Source: Xiheimicrobium sp033763395
GTDB taxonomy: Bacteria; Myxococcota; Myxococcia; Myxococcales; Myxococcaceae
DNA length: 64,000 bases
Assembly (NCBI GenBank): GCA_033763395.1
Contig: JANRKQ010000225.1
Location: forward strand, 1 to 64,000
Direction: 5' to 3'
In this document: positions 9,836 through 17,516 of the stretch, piece after piece
How the letters are laid out: each line of letters opens with the position of its first letter
Position numbering within the stretch: position 1 is the first letter of the stretch
Translations under genes and position numbers: made by a program
The notes under the pieces: generated by a model
Seen by the model: only the letters and a program-made list of their open reading frames with translations
Databases searched by the model: none
What the model was told of the DNA's origin: nothing

Positions 9836-9932
9836 CGTCGTTCTCCTGTGTGACCGGTGAAGTCCGGTGTGCACAGTCCTACGGGCGGGGAGCGGTTGCC
9901 GGTAGACAGGGGCCGGGCACAGACTGTTCACC

Positions 9933-10850
9933 ATGGAGAACAATCGACTCGAGCTCGAGCTGTTGCCGTCGTATGGCCTCTTCGCGCTGGTGGTGAAGCA
10001 CCGCTCGTTCGCCGAGGCGGCGCGTCAGGCCGGGCTTGCACGTTCGGCGGTGAGCCAGCGCATCGCGCGGCTCGAGAAGCACGTGGGGGCCGGCCTCCTG
10101 CGCCGCACGACGCGCCGGGTCACTCCGACGGAGCCAGGCCTGCGCCTGTTCGAGCGTTGCCTTCCGCTCCTCGCCGAGGCCGAGGCGCTCGGGGCGGGGT
10201 TGCACGATGACGCCTCGCGGCCGCTGGGCGTCAATGCGCCCGCCAGCCTGATGCACGCCTGCCTTGGCGCCCTGCTGGACGAGCACCTGAGCGCCACGCC
10301 CGACGTGTCGCTCGAGCTGACGCTCGAGAACCGCTCGGTCGACCTGCTGGAAACGCGAGACGAGGTGGTGGTGCGGGTGAGCCGCGAGGTGCCGAAAGAG
10401 CTCGTCGCGCGGCGCGTCGCGCAGACCCGTTCCCTGGTGGTGGCTTCTCCCGGCTACCTCTCCCGCGCGGGCCGCCCCGAGACGCCCGACCAGCTCATGC
10501 ACCACGCCTGCCTTCGCTACAGCGTGTCGTCGGCGGCGGCCGAGTGGAGGTTCGGTCGCACCGGCCGGACCTTCTCGGTGCCGGTGCGCGGCCCGCTCGC
10601 GGCCACCGATGGGCTCGTGCTGGAACGTTTCTGCCTCGCCGGGCGGGGACTCGCGGTACTGCCGGAGTTCATGGTGGCCCCCGCCGTCGCTCGCGGAGCG
10701 CTGGTGCCCGTCCTCGAAGCCTGGGAGCGGCCGCCCTTCGGCGTCTGGCTCATTCTCCCCGGCGGACGCCGCGCCTCCCCGCGGGCGCGAGCGCTCGTCT
10801 CGTTCCTCGGGCGACGCTTGCCGTCGGCGTTGCCGGCGCTCGAGCGGTGA
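9933..10850 (+). CDS. LysR-type transcriptional regulator
   Basis: A 305-aa LysR-family regulator. The winged helix-turn-helix is at residues about 10-68 (FALVVKHRSFAEAARQAG then SAVSQRIARLEKHVG). The effector domain spans residues about 92-300 and shows the usual two-lobe pattern, of the CrgA/AaeR-like subfamily often annotated as DNA-binding repressor/activator of oxidoreductase or efflux genes. The start codons of this gene and of yceI are 98 bases apart and divergent, the classic arrangement for a LysR protein and its target. The inducer is unknown. Confidence 0.92.
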   Translation: MENNRLELELLPSYGLFALVVKHRSFAEAARQAGLARSAVSQRIARLEKHVGAGLLRRTTRRVTPTEPGLRLFERCLPLLAEAEALGAGLHDDASRPLGVNAPASLMHACLGALLDEHLSATPDVSLELTLENRSVDLLETRDEVVVRVSREVPKELVARRVAQTRSLVVASPGYLSRAGRPETPDQLMHHACLRYSVSSAAAEWRFGRTGRTFSVPVRGPLAATDGLVLERFCLAGRGLAVLPEFMVAPAVARGALVPVLEAWERPPFGVWLILPGGRRASPRARALVSFLGRRLPSALPALER

Positions 10851-11172
10851 CCGCGAGCCGGCTTCCCTCGCCGCGGAGGCGATGGACTGCCTTCACGGCG
10901 GAGGGCGCACACTGACCGCCGGGAGGCCGAGGCCGTGCAGCAGCTTCAAGGGGCCGCGCTGGGCTGTCGTGTCCCTCGCGGTCCGGCCGAGTCGCCTCAC
11001 CCATCGGCCCAACTCCCAGGACGAACGGTTTAAGTGGCCGGTGGGCTGCCGGCGCCCCGTCGTCCTTCGACGAGGGGGGGCCGGCGACAGAAAGCGGCTC
11101 TTCGTCGAGGCCGCCCGAGGATGAACGACGGAGCGGCGCGGCCCCGATTCTTCCCAGGGTGCTCCGGAGTGC
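10851..11172. other. Non-coding gap between convergent genes, with one GC-rich hairpin
   Basis: No credible gene is seen here. An imperfect hairpin lies at 11048-11085: the arm GCCGGCGCCCCGTCGT can pair with ACGAGGGGGGGCCGGC across a CTTCG-containing loop. It sits between the LysR gene (plus strand) and the permease gene (minus strand), so it could end transcription from either side, but it has no U-tract. Nothing else was recognised. Confidence 0.4.
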
Positions 11173-12606
11173 TCACGTCTGCAGGGCGGCGGGGCCTTTG
11201 AACTTCCGGCGCACGCCTCCGAACCAGGTAGCCACCAGCGCGGCGCCCACCAGCACCATCGCCGCGCCCACCACCCCGCTCGGCGGGAGCGACATGACGA
11301 CGGCGCTCCCGGCGATCCACCCCAGAGCCACCACGTTGAACCACGGGCCGGCTCGCCCCACCGAGAAGGGCCCTCGCCGGGGCCACCCACGCCGCCTCGC
11401 CCACAGCGCCACCGCGACCGGCACCCCGTAGCTGGCGTACAGCGCCACGGTGCTCACCGCCGTCACCGTGCTGAGCGCGTCGGCCGCCGCGCGCTCGCTC
11501 ACCGCCCCGATGCCGATGGAGAGCAGCACCACGCCCAGCGCGCACACCACCGACACCCACGTCGCGATGTGGGGCGTCGAGAAGCGCGGCGACACGCGCG
11601 CCAGCAGTGACGAGGCAGGCAAGCCTCCGTCGCGCGCGAAGGCCCACAGCATGCGCGAGTTGCTCGTCACGCTCGCCAGCCCACAGAACCACATGGCCCC
11701 GACGCAGACCCACACCAGCGCGGTGCCGAGCGTGCCCAGGCTGGCCTCGAGGATGAAGAGGAACGCATTGGGGGCAGCCAGCGCCTCGGGAAGCGAGGGG
11801 ATCGCCAGCGTCACCCCGAGAATCAGGATCCACCCTGCCACCGCGCTCGCCAGCACCGCGGTGAGGATGCCGCGCGGCGCGTTGCGGGCGGCGTCGAGCG
11901 TCTCTTCCGAGGCGTGGGCCGACGCGTCGTAGCCGGTGAAGGTCCACGCCGCCTGGAGCAGCGCCACCACGAAGCCCGGAGTCCACGCGCCGGGCGGTGG
12001 CGTGACACCCTCGAGCAGGAACGACAGCGGCTGCTTCGGCGCGAGCGCCAGCATGGCCCCCACCAGCACCACCACGCCGAGCACGTGGTACCAGGCCGAC
12101 AGCACGTTGAGGCGCGCGACGACGCCGATGCCGACGTGGTTGAGCAGCGCGTGCGAGGCGAGCACCGCGACGAAGAGGGGCAGCACGTGCGCGGCGTCCG
12201 AAGGCCAGCCCAGCAGCGGCGCGAGGAACTCCGCCAGGCCGTAGTCGATACCCGCGGTGATGGCGAACTGCCCCACGGTGTTGAGCCACGCCGTCGCCCA
12301 GCCCGCGCCCGTGCCGCCGAGGATCGACGCCCAGTGGTACAGCGCCCCCGCCGTCGGGAACGCCGACGCGAGCTCGGCCAGAGAGACGGCGACGCACAGC
12401 GTGCCCGCCACCACCAGCGGCCAGCCCACCGTCATCACCAGCGGCCCGCCCCACTTGAGCCCGTGCGGGTACAGCGTCACCGCCCCGGTGAGGATCGAGA
12501 TGACCGAGAACGACAGCGCGAAGTTCTGGAACGCGCTGACGTCACGTTTCAACTCCTGCCGGTACCCGAGCGCCTCGAGCTCGCCGGGCTGCGGGCCTTC
12601 AGACAT
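11173..12606 (-). CDS. APC-superfamily amino acid permease
   Basis: A 477-aa inner-membrane transporter with about twelve helices. Helix 1 carries the unwound-helix region FALSFSVISILTGAVTLY, and the segment FTGYDASAHASEETLDA (about residues 221-238) is diagnostic for the amino acid/choline (ACT/GABA permease-like) branch of the APC superfamily. It is likely to import an amino acid, amine or choline-like compound with a cation; the substrate cannot be read. The ATG at 12606 overlaps the stop of the upstream DNA glycosylase gene by 8 bases, so the two are cotranscribed and probably translationally coupled even though their functions are unrelated. Confidence 0.9.
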   Translation of the reverse strand: MSEGPQPGELEALGYRQELKRDVSAFQNFALSFSVISILTGAVTLYPHGLKWGGPLVMTVGWPLVVAGTLCVAVSLAELASAFPTAGALYHWASILGGTGAGWATAWLNTVGQFAITAGIDYGLAEFLAPLLGWPSDAAHVLPLFVAVLASHALLNHVGIGVVARLNVLSAWYHVLGVVVLVGAMLALAPKQPLSFLLEGVTPPPGAWTPGFVVALLQAAWTFTGYDASAHASEETLDAARNAPRGILTAVLASAVAGWILILGVTLAIPSLPEALAAPNAFLFILEASLGTLGTALVWVCVGAMWFCGLASVTSNSRMLWAFARDGGLPASSLLARVSPRFSTPHIATWVSVVCALGVVLLSIGIGAVSERAAADALSTVTAVSTVALYASYGVPVAVALWARRRGWPRRGPFSVGRAGPWFNVVALGWIAGSAVVMSLPPSGVVGAAMVLVGAALVATWFGGVRRKFKGPAALQT

Positions 12607-13231
12607 CGAGCACCCGCCAGCAGTACCACGCCGCCACCGTGCGCCAGGGGCGCCAGCGCTCGGCCTCGAGCCGCAGCGCCTTCGGCGCGATCACCCCGTT
12701 CAGCTTCGCCAGCACCGAGAAGCCCTTGCGCACGCCGAGATCGTCGACCGGCATCACGTCGAGCCGGCCCAGCCGGAACATGAGCATCATCTCGACCGTC
12801 CACCGCCCCACGCCCCGCACTGCGGTGAGCCGCTCGATGATGGCCTCGTCGTCGAGCCGGTGGAGCTCCCGCGCCGTCGGCACCGTTCCGTCGAGCGTCT
12901 TCGCGGCCAGATCCTTCAGCGCCAGCGCCTTGTTGCCCGACAGCCCGCACGCGCGCAGCACCGGGAGGCGGGCCTGCTGCACGTGCTCTGGCGTCGGAAA
13001 CGCTCCGCTGGCGAGCCGCTCCTTGACCCGCCCGAGGATCGTCTGCGCGGCCTTCCCCGAGAGCTGCTGGTGGGTGATCGACGTCAGCAGCGCCTCGAAG
13101 GGCCGAAACTGCTTCGCGCGCTCCAGGCGGCACGGCCCGGCCCGGCGAACGATGAGCGCGAAGCGGCGATCGGCCTTCACCAGCGCCGCTTCAGCCGCTC
13201 GCAGCTCGGCCACGAACCCATCAGGCGTCAT
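12599..13231 (-). CDS. AlkA-type DNA-3-methyladenine glycosylase (HhH-GPD)
   Basis: A 210-aa base-excision repair glycosylase. The helix-hairpin-helix is at LTAVRGVGRWTVEMMLMF and the catalytic Asp lies in the following segment LDVMPVDDLGVRKG, the normal HhH-GPD order. The N-terminal helix set includes ITHQQLSGKAAQTILGRV, typical of bacterial and fungal Mag1/AlkA proteins without the extra N-terminal domain of E. coli AlkA. It removes alkylated purines from DNA. The start at 13231 (Met18 of the longest frame) is chosen because the earlier part looks untranslated and the family begins near here. It overlaps the permease by 8 bases. Confidence 0.9.
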   Translation of the reverse strand: MTPDGFVAELRAAEAALVKADRRFALIVRRAGPCRLERAKQFRPFEALLTSITHQQLSGKAAQTILGRVKERLASGAFPTPEHVQQARLPVLRACGLSGNKALALKDLAAKTLDGTVPTARELHRLDDEAIIERLTAVRGVGRWTVEMMLMFRLGRLDVMPVDDLGVRKGFSVLAKLNGVIAPKALRLEAERWRPWRTVAAWYCWRVLDV

Positions 13232-13344
13232 GGGCGCGGCACTGTAGCGCCTGAAAGGCGGGCCAAGTTGTTGAATTCTCAAGGCTCTCGACTGCTGTTT
13301 CCCACGAACCGGGCCGCGGTTCAGGGTAGAGTCCGCCGCTGCTC

Positions 13345-13749
13345 ATGGTCGCCCTCGCCGCTGACTCCGTGCCTGGTCGCATCCTCGTCATCGACGACGA
13401 CCGGTCCGCGCGCATGCTCCTCGAGCGGGTGCTGACCCGCGCCGGGCACTCCGTCGCCCTGGTGGACACCGCCGAAGAGGGGCTCGAGAAGCTGAAAGCC
13501 GAGCCGTTCGATCTGCTCGTCACCGACAAGAACCTGCCAGGCATCGACGGGCTCGAGGTGCTCAAGCAGGCGCGCACCGTGCGGCCCCGCCTGCGGGCGC
13601 TCCTCATCACCGGGTTTCCCACGCCTGAGACGAAGAGCGCGGCCGACGAGCTCGGCGTGCACGCCTACGTCACCAAGCCCTTCGGCGTGCATGACATCCT
13701 CGACATCTGCGAGGCCGCGATTCGAGCCTCGCGCGAGGTTCCGGCGTGA
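13345..13749 (+). CDS. Receiver-only response regulator (first of two)
   Basis: A 134-aa protein made almost entirely of one CheY-like receiver domain. Acidic pocket: IDDD near residue 16; phosphoacceptor Asp in LLVTDKNLPGIDG (about residue 60); conserved Thr in LLITGFP; conserved Lys in YVTKPF. There is no output domain, so it probably acts by protein-protein contact or as a phosphate relay. It starts the run of genes that includes a FecR-domain protein and a histidine kinase (17517), its likely kinase. The stop codon overlaps the GTG of the next gene (GTGA). Confidence 0.93.
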   Translation: MVALAADSVPGRILVIDDDRSARMLLERVLTRAGHSVALVDTAEEGLEKLKAEPFDLLVTDKNLPGIDGLEVLKQARTVRPRLRALLITGFPTPETKSAADELGVHAYVTKPFGVHDILDICEAAIRASREVPA

Positions 13750-14195
13750 GCCGGGTGACGGTGCTGGTCGTCGATGACGAGGCCGAGGTGTGCGAGCTCG
13801 TCGCCCGAACCCTCACGCGGGCCGGCCACGAGGTGCTGACGGCGACGACCGGCGAGGCCGGCCTCACGATGCTCGACGCGGGGCCCATCGACTGCCTGGT
13901 GGTCGACAAGCACCTGCCCGGCATGCACGGCGGCGAGGTGATGGCCGAGGCGCGGCGCCGGTTGCCCCACCTCGCCGTGGTGCTCATCTCGGGCCACCCC
14001 GAGCCGCTCTCGTTCGACGACGCGCGCCCCGACGTCACGCTGTCGAAGCCCTTCAAGTCCCTCACCGCCATCGAGGAGGCCGTGGCGCAGGCGCTGGCGG
14101 CGTCACGGGCGGCGGTGCCCGTCGTCGAGACGTTGAAGGAGCGCCTGACCCAGGTGGTCGCCGAGATCGCCCCCCTGCGGCGCAAGCGGGAGTGA
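13746..14195 (+). CDS. Receiver-only response regulator (second of two)
   Basis: A 149-aa response regulator with one receiver domain and a short C-terminal extension. Acidic pocket VVDDEAE; phosphoacceptor Asp in CLVVDKHLPGMHGG; conserved Ser in VLISGHP; conserved Lys in LSKPFK. The extension (about residues 120-149) is helical and ends in a basic RRKRE tail. The GTG start overlaps the previous stop by GTGA. The receivers of the two genes are similar (both have ARTLTRAGH- or ERVLTRAGH-type helix 1) and look like a tandem duplication. It ends in another GTGA overlap with the FecR-type gene. Confidence 0.93.
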   Translation: MSRVTVLVVDDEAEVCELVARTLTRAGHEVLTATTGEAGLTMLDAGPIDCLVVDKHLPGMHGGEVMAEARRRLPHLAVVLISGHPEPLSFDDARPDVTLSKPFKSLTAIEEAVAQALAASRAAVPVVETLKERLTQVVAEIAPLRRKRE

Positions 14196-15424
14196 ACGTT
14201 CCAGCGCGCATGACGGCCACGCGATCGATCCGCGACATGGTGGTGGCTGGGCTCGGCGCCGTGATCGCGGTGGTGTGCTTGAGCGCGGCGCTGCGGCCCG
14301 GTGGTGGGCGCTCCGACGTCGCCGGCCGCGAGGCGGTGGCGCGAATCACCCTGGCCATCGGGACGCTGCAGGTTCGGCCGGCCGAGACGCTCGGGTGGCA
14401 GACGGCCCAGCGCGGCGAGGCGGTGCACGAGTCAGACGCCGTCTACGTGCCCCCGGGCGGAGAGGCGCGCGTCACCTTCATCGACGGCACCGTGCTCGAG
14501 CTCGACGAGCGCAGCCTGGTCGTCATCGAGCCCCGGCGGCCCGAGGGGCGCGCCGTCACGCTGCGGCAGGGCTCGGTCGCCGGGCTGACGGGCTCGGTGC
14601 CGCTGACGCTCGAGACGAAGAACGGCCGGGCCACCCTGCCGGCCGGCGCCGAGGCGCGCGTCGACGTCACCACGGGCGCCCTCGACGTCTCGGTGAAGAA
14701 GGGGAAGGCCACCGTCGCCGCGAAGGGCCAGACGTCAGACGTGGCCGCCGGAGCCCGCGTCAACGTGATGGACGAGCTGGTGCTGCTGCCGGGCTGGCCG
14801 GTGACGCTCATCGCCCCCGAGGCGCAGCACCGGGTGCTCTTCCGCGGCCCGCCGCCGCCGGTCACCCTCGAGTGGAAAGACGCGCCGAAGGGCGCCCGGC
14901 TGCAGGTCGCGAAAGACCGCCTCTTCGCCTTCCTCTCGAAGGAGGTCGCGGGCGAGGGCGGTGTCTTCGTCCTCACCGCGCCCACGCCTGGCGTCACCTG
15001 GTGGCGCCTCGTCGATGGTTCGGGCACCGCGCTCTCCGAGGCCCGCCGCTTCTCCCTCGTCGAAGATCTCGCGCCCGCGTCCCGGCTCCCCCGGCCCGGC
15101 GAGGTGGTGCTGGCCCCGCCGGGCACCTCGCTCGAGTTCGCGTGGACCCCGCTGCCCGGCGTCTCGCGCTACCGCCTCGAGGTGTCCGCCAGCCAGAGCT
15201 TCGAGCCGCTGGCCCTCGACGAGACGGTCGCGGGCTCCCAGGTGAAGCTGAAGGCGGCGCTCCCCGAGGGCATCTGGTTCTGGCGTGTGCGCGCTGCCGA
15301 CGACGCGATGGGCGAGACGCTGCCGAGCGAGACGGCGCGGTTCCGCGTCATCCACAAGGGCATTCCCGAGGCCCCCGTTCTGCTCAACCCCGAGATCGAG
15401 GTGACGCCTGAGCGCACGCCGTGA
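14192..15424 (+). CDS. FecR-domain exported protein with Fn3-like C-terminal half
   Basis: About 410 aa from the GTG at 14192, which overlaps the previous stop as GTGA; an ATG at 14210 is an alternative. One hydrophobic segment near the N-terminus (MVVAGLGAVIAVVCLSAAL) acts as signal anchor or signal peptide. The FecR domain (about residues 45-180) includes VTFIDGTVLELDERSLVVI and RQGSVAGL, the pattern seen in sigma/anti-sigma-independent FecR proteins of myxobacteria. The C-terminal half has repeated WWRLVDGSG- and FWRVRAAD-type strands like those in the next gene. It is probably periplasmic. It has no sigma factor next to it, so a link to the nearby two-component proteins is more likely than classical FecI/FecR signalling. 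Confidence 0.85.
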   Translation: MNVPARMTATRSIRDMVVAGLGAVIAVVCLSAALRPGGGRSDVAGREAVARITLAIGTLQVRPAETLGWQTAQRGEAVHESDAVYVPPGGEARVTFIDGTVLELDERSLVVIEPRRPEGRAVTLRQGSVAGLTGSVPLTLETKNGRATLPAGAEARVDVTTGALDVSVKKGKATVAAKGQTSDVAAGARVNVMDELVLLPGWPVTLIAPEAQHRVLFRGPPPPVTLEWKDAPKGARLQVAKDRLFAFLSKEVAGEGGVFVLTAPTPGVTWWRLVDGSGTALSEARRFSLVEDLAPASRLPRPGEVVLAPPGTSLEFAWTPLPGVSRYRLEVSASQSFEPLALDETVAGSQVKLKAALPEGIWFWRVRAADDAMGETLPSETARFRVIHKGIPEAPVLLNPEIEVTPERTP

Positions 15425-15446
15425 CCTCGCGCTCCTCCTGGCGCTG

Positions 15447-17513
15447 TTGGTGGCGCCGCTCGCGCTCGCCCAGAGCGCCCGCATCGTGCTGCGGTGGAAC
15501 GACGTTCCGGGCGCGAAGGGCTACGAGCTGCAGATCGCCAGGGACGCCGCGTTCGTCGAGGTGGTGCTGCAGACGCGCGTCCCCACGCCCGCGTACAAGT
15601 GGGAGCAGCTCCCCTCGGTGACGCACTGGTGGCGCGTGCGCAGCTTCGACGGCGAAGGCCGGCCCAGCGAGTGGAGCCAGCCGCGCACGGTGGCCCTCGA
15701 CTCCACCGTGCCGGTGCCGCGCGCGCCGGCGGACGAAGCGCTCTTGCCGTGCGGCCAGCCCGTCGAGCTCACCTTCGAGCCGTCACCGCTGGTGAAGGAG
15801 TTCACCGTCGAGCTGTCCCAGTCGAAGGACTTCACGCCCGCCCGCACCATCACCGGCAAGGGACCCGGCATCGGGCTCGGCGTGGTGGCGCCCGGCACCT
15901 GGTTCTGGCGGGCGAAGGCCCTCGACGTCCGCGGCCGAACGGGCGAAGCCTCAGGCGTTCGCCGCTTCTCGATTCGGCCAGGCACCCCGAAGCCGAAGGC
16001 GGCCACCGACGTGGTGCTGGGCGCCCCCGCGGTGACGTTGTCGTGGAACGACGTCGCCTGCGCGACGAGCTTCATCGTCGAGGCCGCCAACGACACGAAG
16101 GAGAAGGTGTCGCTCACCGCCCAGGGCCCCACGCTCGCCTTCAAGCCGAACGCGGCGGGCGAGTACCGCTGGCGGGTGGCCGCCGTCGACGAGCGCGGCC
16201 TGGCGGGCGACTGGAGCGCCGAGTCGGTGTTCCGCGTGCGCCTCGGCACGCCGATTCCGAAGGGCGAGTCGTCGACGCCGCTCAAGCTCGATCTCGCGTG
16301 GAGCCCGGTGGTGGGCGCATCGGGCTACCGCGTCGAGATCGCCGCCGCGAAGGACTTCAAGCAGGTCGTCTCGTCGGGCGTAGTGCAGGGCCCGACGTTC
16401 CGCGCCACCGACGTGGCCCCCGGCACCGTGTGGTGGCGCGTCTCGGCGAAGGACGACAAAGGCCACACCTCGGCCTTCAGCGAGCCCCGGCCCGTCGAGG
16501 TGGTGGCGCCCGAGCCGCTCGCCTCGATCGAGTGGCTCTCGCCCGGTCAAGACGTGGTGCTCGCGCCCGCCGAAGGCCTCGAGGTGGCGTGGAAGAGCGT
16601 CGACAAGGCGCTGTTCTACGAGCTCGAGCTCGACGGCCAGGTGACGCAGGTGCTGGCCACCACCAAAGTGCTCACCGGCCTCGAGCTGGGCAACCACGTG
16701 CTGCGCGTGCGGGCGAAGGGCAACGGCAGCCGCGTCTCGGCGTGGAGCGAGGTGCGAGAGCTCTTCGTCGGCGTCCCGCCGGTGGCCAGCGCCGAGGTGC
16801 GGGTGGTGGGCGACGAGGTGCGGGTGACGCTCAAAGACGCGAAGGGCCGGCGGGTCGACGACGTCACGCCCACCTTCTCCGTGGCCCGCGGCGCCATCGA
16901 GCCGCCAGTGGCGCGTGACGGGGTCTTCGTCGCGAAGTGGGCGGCGCCGGGCGATGGCGAAGACAGGCTCCGCATCCAGGAGCGCGAGTTCTCGGCCGAG
17001 GTCGACCTCGAGCGCCCGCTGCCCGTGGCGGTGTCGCTCGCCGCGCGCGTCGGAGGCCTCTTCAACTTCACCTCGGTGGCGTCGCCCACCGCCACCGTCG
17101 GCCTCACCGTTCGGCTCCCCGTCTTCCAGCGCCGCCTCGGCGTCGAGCTGCGGGGCGGGGTGTACGCCGCGTCACGGGCGGTCGAGCTCCAGGGGGCCAC
17201 CGTGGCGGCTTCGGCGTGGCTGCTCCCGGTGAGCCTGCTGCTCGGCTGGCATCAGCCGCTGGGCGCCTGGTCGCTGCGGGGCGGCGTCGGGCCGGCGTTC
17301 CAGGTGGTGCTGGTGTCGGTCGGCGAGGCCCGGGAGGCGCGCGTGGTGGGCGATCTCGAGCTGGCCGTCGGCGTCGGGCGCGAGCTGGGCCCCGGCCGCC
17401 TGGAGCTCGAGGTGTCGGGCCTGCTCGGGCGCTTCGACGGCACGCTCGCCCGCCTCAACGCCTCGGGCCTCGGGCTCAAGGTGGGGTACTCGTTCGACCT
17501 CGGAGGTCGCTGA
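15447..17513 (+). CDS. Exported Fn3-like repeat protein with C-terminal outer-membrane beta-barrel-like segment
   Basis: About 688 aa counted from TTG 15447. The reading frame extends upstream to 15405, and a CTG at 15408 preceded by GAGGTGA would give a full signal peptide (basic RR, a Leu-rich core, then APLALA), so translation may really begin there. Residues about 10-440 contain five or so repeats of about 90 aa with strands like GYELQIARD and HWWRVRSFDG, the fold of fibronectin type III/Ig-like modules. The last 170 residues are alternating hydrophobic beta strands ending GLKVGYSFDLGGR, typical of an outer-membrane barrel. It is cotranscribed with the FecR gene and precedes the histidine kinase by 3 bases. 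Confidence 0.83.
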   Translation: MVAPLALAQSARIVLRWNDVPGAKGYELQIARDAAFVEVVLQTRVPTPAYKWEQLPSVTHWWRVRSFDGEGRPSEWSQPRTVALDSTVPVPRAPADEALLPCGQPVELTFEPSPLVKEFTVELSQSKDFTPARTITGKGPGIGLGVVAPGTWFWRAKALDVRGRTGEASGVRRFSIRPGTPKPKAATDVVLGAPAVTLSWNDVACATSFIVEAANDTKEKVSLTAQGPTLAFKPNAAGEYRWRVAAVDERGLAGDWSAESVFRVRLGTPIPKGESSTPLKLDLAWSPVVGASGYRVEIAAAKDFKQVVSSGVVQGPTFRATDVAPGTVWWRVSAKDDKGHTSAFSEPRPVEVVAPEPLASIEWLSPGQDVVLAPAEGLEVAWKSVDKALFYELELDGQVTQVLATTKVLTGLELGNHVLRVRAKGNGSRVSAWSEVRELFVGVPPVASAEVRVVGDEVRVTLKDAKGRRVDDVTPTFSVARGAIEPPVARDGVFVAKWAAPGDGEDRLRIQEREFSAEVDLERPLPVAVSLAARVGGLFNFTSVASPTATVGLTVRLPVFQRRLGVELRGGVYAASRAVELQGATVAASAWLLPVSLLLGWHQPLGAWSLRGGVGPAFQVVLVSVGEAREARVVGDLELAVGVGRELGPGRLELEVSGLLGRFDGTLARLNASGLGLKVGYSFDLGGR

Positions 17514-17516
17514 CTC

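Noticed and set aside
13283..13344. Promoter search before the first receiver gene (TTGAAT seen)
   Set aside because: No matching -10 at a sensible distance.
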